DNA from: Psychrobacter sp. UBA3483
Lineage (GTDB): Bacteria > Pseudomonadota > Gammaproteobacteria > Pseudomonadales > Moraxellaceae
DNA: 64,000 nt
Direction: 5' to 3'
Assembly: GCF_002377905.1 (NCBI RefSeq)
Contig: NZ_DFQS01000044.1
Location: 1-64,000 of the forward strand
Position numbers and translations under genes: made by a program. Below, piece by piece: positions 62,361 through 64,000 of the stretch (position 1 is the stretch's first letter; the number at the start of each line of letters is the position of its first letter). Below the pieces are notes generated by a model. That model did not search any database and was not told the DNA's origin. It saw only the letters and a program-made list of their open reading frames with translations.

Positions 62361-62422
62361 ATAAATAAACAGAGTAGAAATACATTGCTTTAAATAAGCA
62401 TGCACATGCCAGCTCTTAAAGA

Positions 62423-62446
62423 GCCACTTATACAGTGATAAGTGGC
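62423..62446. repeat. Perfect 9-bp hairpin between glcB and its terminator
   Basis: GCCACTTAT / ATAAGTGGC around a 6-nt loop, 80 bp after the glcB stop and without a T run. Possibly an mRNA 3' stabiliser. Confidence 0.5.
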
Positions 62447-62525
62447 CCTAAAGTCACGCTTAAAAATAGCAGCTTGCGCTTACCTATTGCTCAATGCCAC
62501 TCATCAACACTAAGACTAAAGCGAA

Positions 62526-64000
62526 CTAGCAATGAGTATTGGCTTTTAAGTCTAAACGCGCTTGATGCAATAATGGCTCAGTGTATCCACTTGGCTGCTC
62601 GCGACCTTTAAAGACCAAATCGCAGGCAGCTTTAAAGGCGTAAGAATTATCGAAGTTATTGGCCATTGGCTGATAGCCATTATCGCCCGCATTTTGCTCA
62701 TCGACGACTTTTGCCATGCGCTTCATGGTATCCATGACCTGTTCTTCACTTACCACGCCGTGATGCAACCAGTTAGCGATATGCTGACTTGAGATACGTA
62801 AGGTTGCACGGTCTTCCATTAGACCTACATCATTGATATCTGGTACTTTAGAGCAGCCAACACCTTGGTTTACCCAGCGCACAACATAACCTAGGATACC
62901 TTGAGCGTTATTATCAAGCTCTTGCTGCTTCTCTTCTTCTGTCCAGTTGGTATCTTTGGCTAATGGAATGGTCAAGATATCATCTAAGCTGGCACGCTCA
63001 CGGGATTTTAGGCTGTCTTGTACATCGGCAACATTAACTTCATGGTAATGCATGCTGTGCAAAGTCGCGCCCGTTGGTGATGGAACCCAAGCTGTGCTAG
63101 CGCCCGCTTGTGGGTGCGCTATTTTGCTTTCCATCATCTCTTTCATCTCATCAGGCTTCGCCCACATGCCTTTACCAATTTGAGCGTGACCTTGTAGACC
63201 GGTCTCTAAACCGATATCAACGTTCCACTGCTCATAAGCGGGCTGCCACGCTTGCGACTTCATATCGCCTTTACGTACAAAGGGCCCAGCGTTCATACTG
63301 GTGTGCATCTCATCACCCGTACGGTCTAAGAAACCCGTATTGATAAAGATAACGCGCTCTTTTGCTTGACGAATCGCTTCTTTGAGGTTAACCGTCATAC
63401 GGCGCTCTTCATCCATCACACCGATTTTTATGGTATTACGCTCTAAGCCTAACAAGTCTTCAGCGGCGTTAAACAAATCGTTCGCCATTTTGACTTCATC
63501 AGGGCTGTGCATTTTTGGCTTAACGATATACATCGAGCCTTTGCGCGAGTTTGATAGCTCGTTCTTACCTTTCAAATCATTTAAAGACAATAGCGGAGTA
63601 ATCAGACCATCCATTAAACCTTCAAAAATCTCTTCTTGACCGTTACCCAAGTCGACCAAGATAGCCGGGTTTTGCATTAAATGACCAACGTTACGAATTA
63701 AAAGTAGCGAGCGACCTGGTAGGATAAGCGCGCCGCCATCTGGCGTGGTATATTCGCGGTCTGGGTTCTGTTTACGCGTACGAGTTTTGCCGCCTTTTTC
63801 AAAAGTTTCTTGCAAGTCGCCATTCATCAAACCAAACCAGTTACGATACACTTCTACTTTTTCTTCGGCATCAACGGCAGCGATTGAGTCTTCGCAATCT
63901 TGAATCGCCGTGATAGCAGATTCAAGTAATACGTCTTTGATGTTAGCTGGGTCGTCTTTACCAACTGGATGACTGCTATCGATTTGGATTTCAGCATGTA
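62526..64000 (-). CDS. glcB: Malate synthase G, 5' end beyond the window
   Basis: The C-terminal about 491 residues of malate synthase G (full length usually about 725), which condenses glyoxylate and acetyl-CoA to malate, the second glyoxylate-shunt step. Reading in from the edge: IQIDSSHPVGK, CEDSIAAVDAEEKV, YRNWFGLMNG, then GFLDRTGDEMHTSMNAG with the catalytic Arg/Glu, and AHPQAGASTAWVPSPTGATLH. The frame stays open across 63852-64000, so the Met at 63851 is internal. Partner of AceA at 40.2 kb. Confidence 0.96.
   Translation of the reverse strand, partial: HAEIQIDSSHPVGKDDPANIKDVLLESAITAIQDCEDSIAAVDAEEKVEVYRNWFGLMNGDLQETFEKGGKTRTRKQNPDREYTTPDGGALILPGRSLLLIRNVGHLMQNPAILVDLGNGQEEIFEGLMDGLITPLLSLNDLKGKNELSNSRKGSMYIVKPKMHSPDEVKMANDLFNAAEDLLGLERNTIKIGVMDEERRMTVNLKEAIRQAKERVIFINTGFLDRTGDEMHTSMNAGPFVRKGDMKSQAWQPAYEQWNVDIGLETGLQGHAQIGKGMWAKPDEMKEMMESKIAHPQAGASTAWVPSPTGATLHSMHYHEVNVADVQDSLKSRERASLDDILTIPLAKDTNWTEEEKQQELDNNAQGILGYVVRWVNQGVGCSKVPDINDVGLMEDRATLRISSQHIANWLHHGVVSEEQVMDTMKRMAKVVDEQNAGDNGYQPMANNFDNSYAFKAACDLVFKGREQPSGYTEPLLHQARLDLKANTHC

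Noticed and set aside
63852..64000. Treating Met 63851 as the start of malate synthase G
   Set aside because: The frame is open to the window edge and the residues before it match malate synthase G, so the gene is cut by the edge.

Overview
The window reads as a chromosomal segment of a gammaproteobacterium of the family Moraxellaceae, most likely Psychrobacter. The basis is moderately AT-rich DNA with very AT-rich intergenic spacers, the gene orders hda-perM-purM-purN, argG/pyrC-rnt and pyrG-kdsA...eno-ftsB-ispD, a long-form isocitrate lyase, and protein sequences typical of that group. The genus call is inference; no database search was possible. I see no prophage, transposase, integrase, CRISPR array or rRNA. 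Apart from a few accessory genes this is ordinary core chromosome, and I did not find a convincing multi-gene undescribed system.

Layout. 0-8 kb: tRNA-Val, a lone class I glutamine amidotransferase, a run of minus-strand enzymes and transporters (sterol-desaturase-like hydroxylase, EamA exporter, saccharopine-dehydrogenase-like protein, zinc metallopeptidase, EmrE-like pump), tRNA-Asn, a small ribbon-helix-helix-like protein, a lipoprotein and tRNA-Ser. 8-15.5 kb: a GAPDH-fold dehydrogenase, a PIF1-type helicase, then an alcohol/aldehyde oxidation group (aldehyde dehydrogenase, DUF779, GMC oxidoreductase). 15.8-22.8 kb: a peptide ABC importer (dppA, B, C, D, F) with a DUF4424 gene overlapping its end. 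22.8-31.2 kb: NERD-nuclease-like protein, YceI, a hendecad-repeat coiled-coil protein, transketolase, seryl-tRNA synthetase and Dps. 31.3-36.4 kb: YccT-like protein, hda, perM and, divergently, purM-purN. 36.5-42 kb: a succinate-semialdehyde-type dehydrogenase, a LysR regulator divergent from aceA. 42-51 kb: CYTH-CHAD protein, L,D-transpeptidase, a membrane protein of unknown function, argG, pyrC, rnt, tRNA-Glu and a BLUF photoreceptor. 51.4-64 kb, all minus strand: ispD, ftsB, eno, a copper module (copA, copZ and a CxxC-less HMA-like protein), kdsA, pyrG, a porin and the C-terminal two thirds of malate synthase G, cut by the window edge.

How the genes work together. aceA and glcB together give the glyoxylate shunt for growth on acetate, ethanol or fatty acids; the GMC oxidoreductase, aldehyde dehydrogenase and DUF779 would feed acyl units into it. 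purM and purN catalyse de novo purine steps, pyrC and pyrG pyrimidine steps. ispD supplies isoprenoids, kdsA LPS Kdo, and FtsB cell division. Copper export (CopA, CopZ) sits inside an otherwise conserved pyrG-kdsA-eno-ftsB-ispD order.

The features most worth a second look are this copper insertion with its CxxC-less partner, a six-fold hendecad protein, a membrane-anchored BLUF protein, and several intergenic structured repeats (7.75, 43.9, 48.8 and 58.85 kb). tRNA promoters of the form TTGACA-N17-TAAAAT are readable directly, one of them lying inside the end of a coding sequence.
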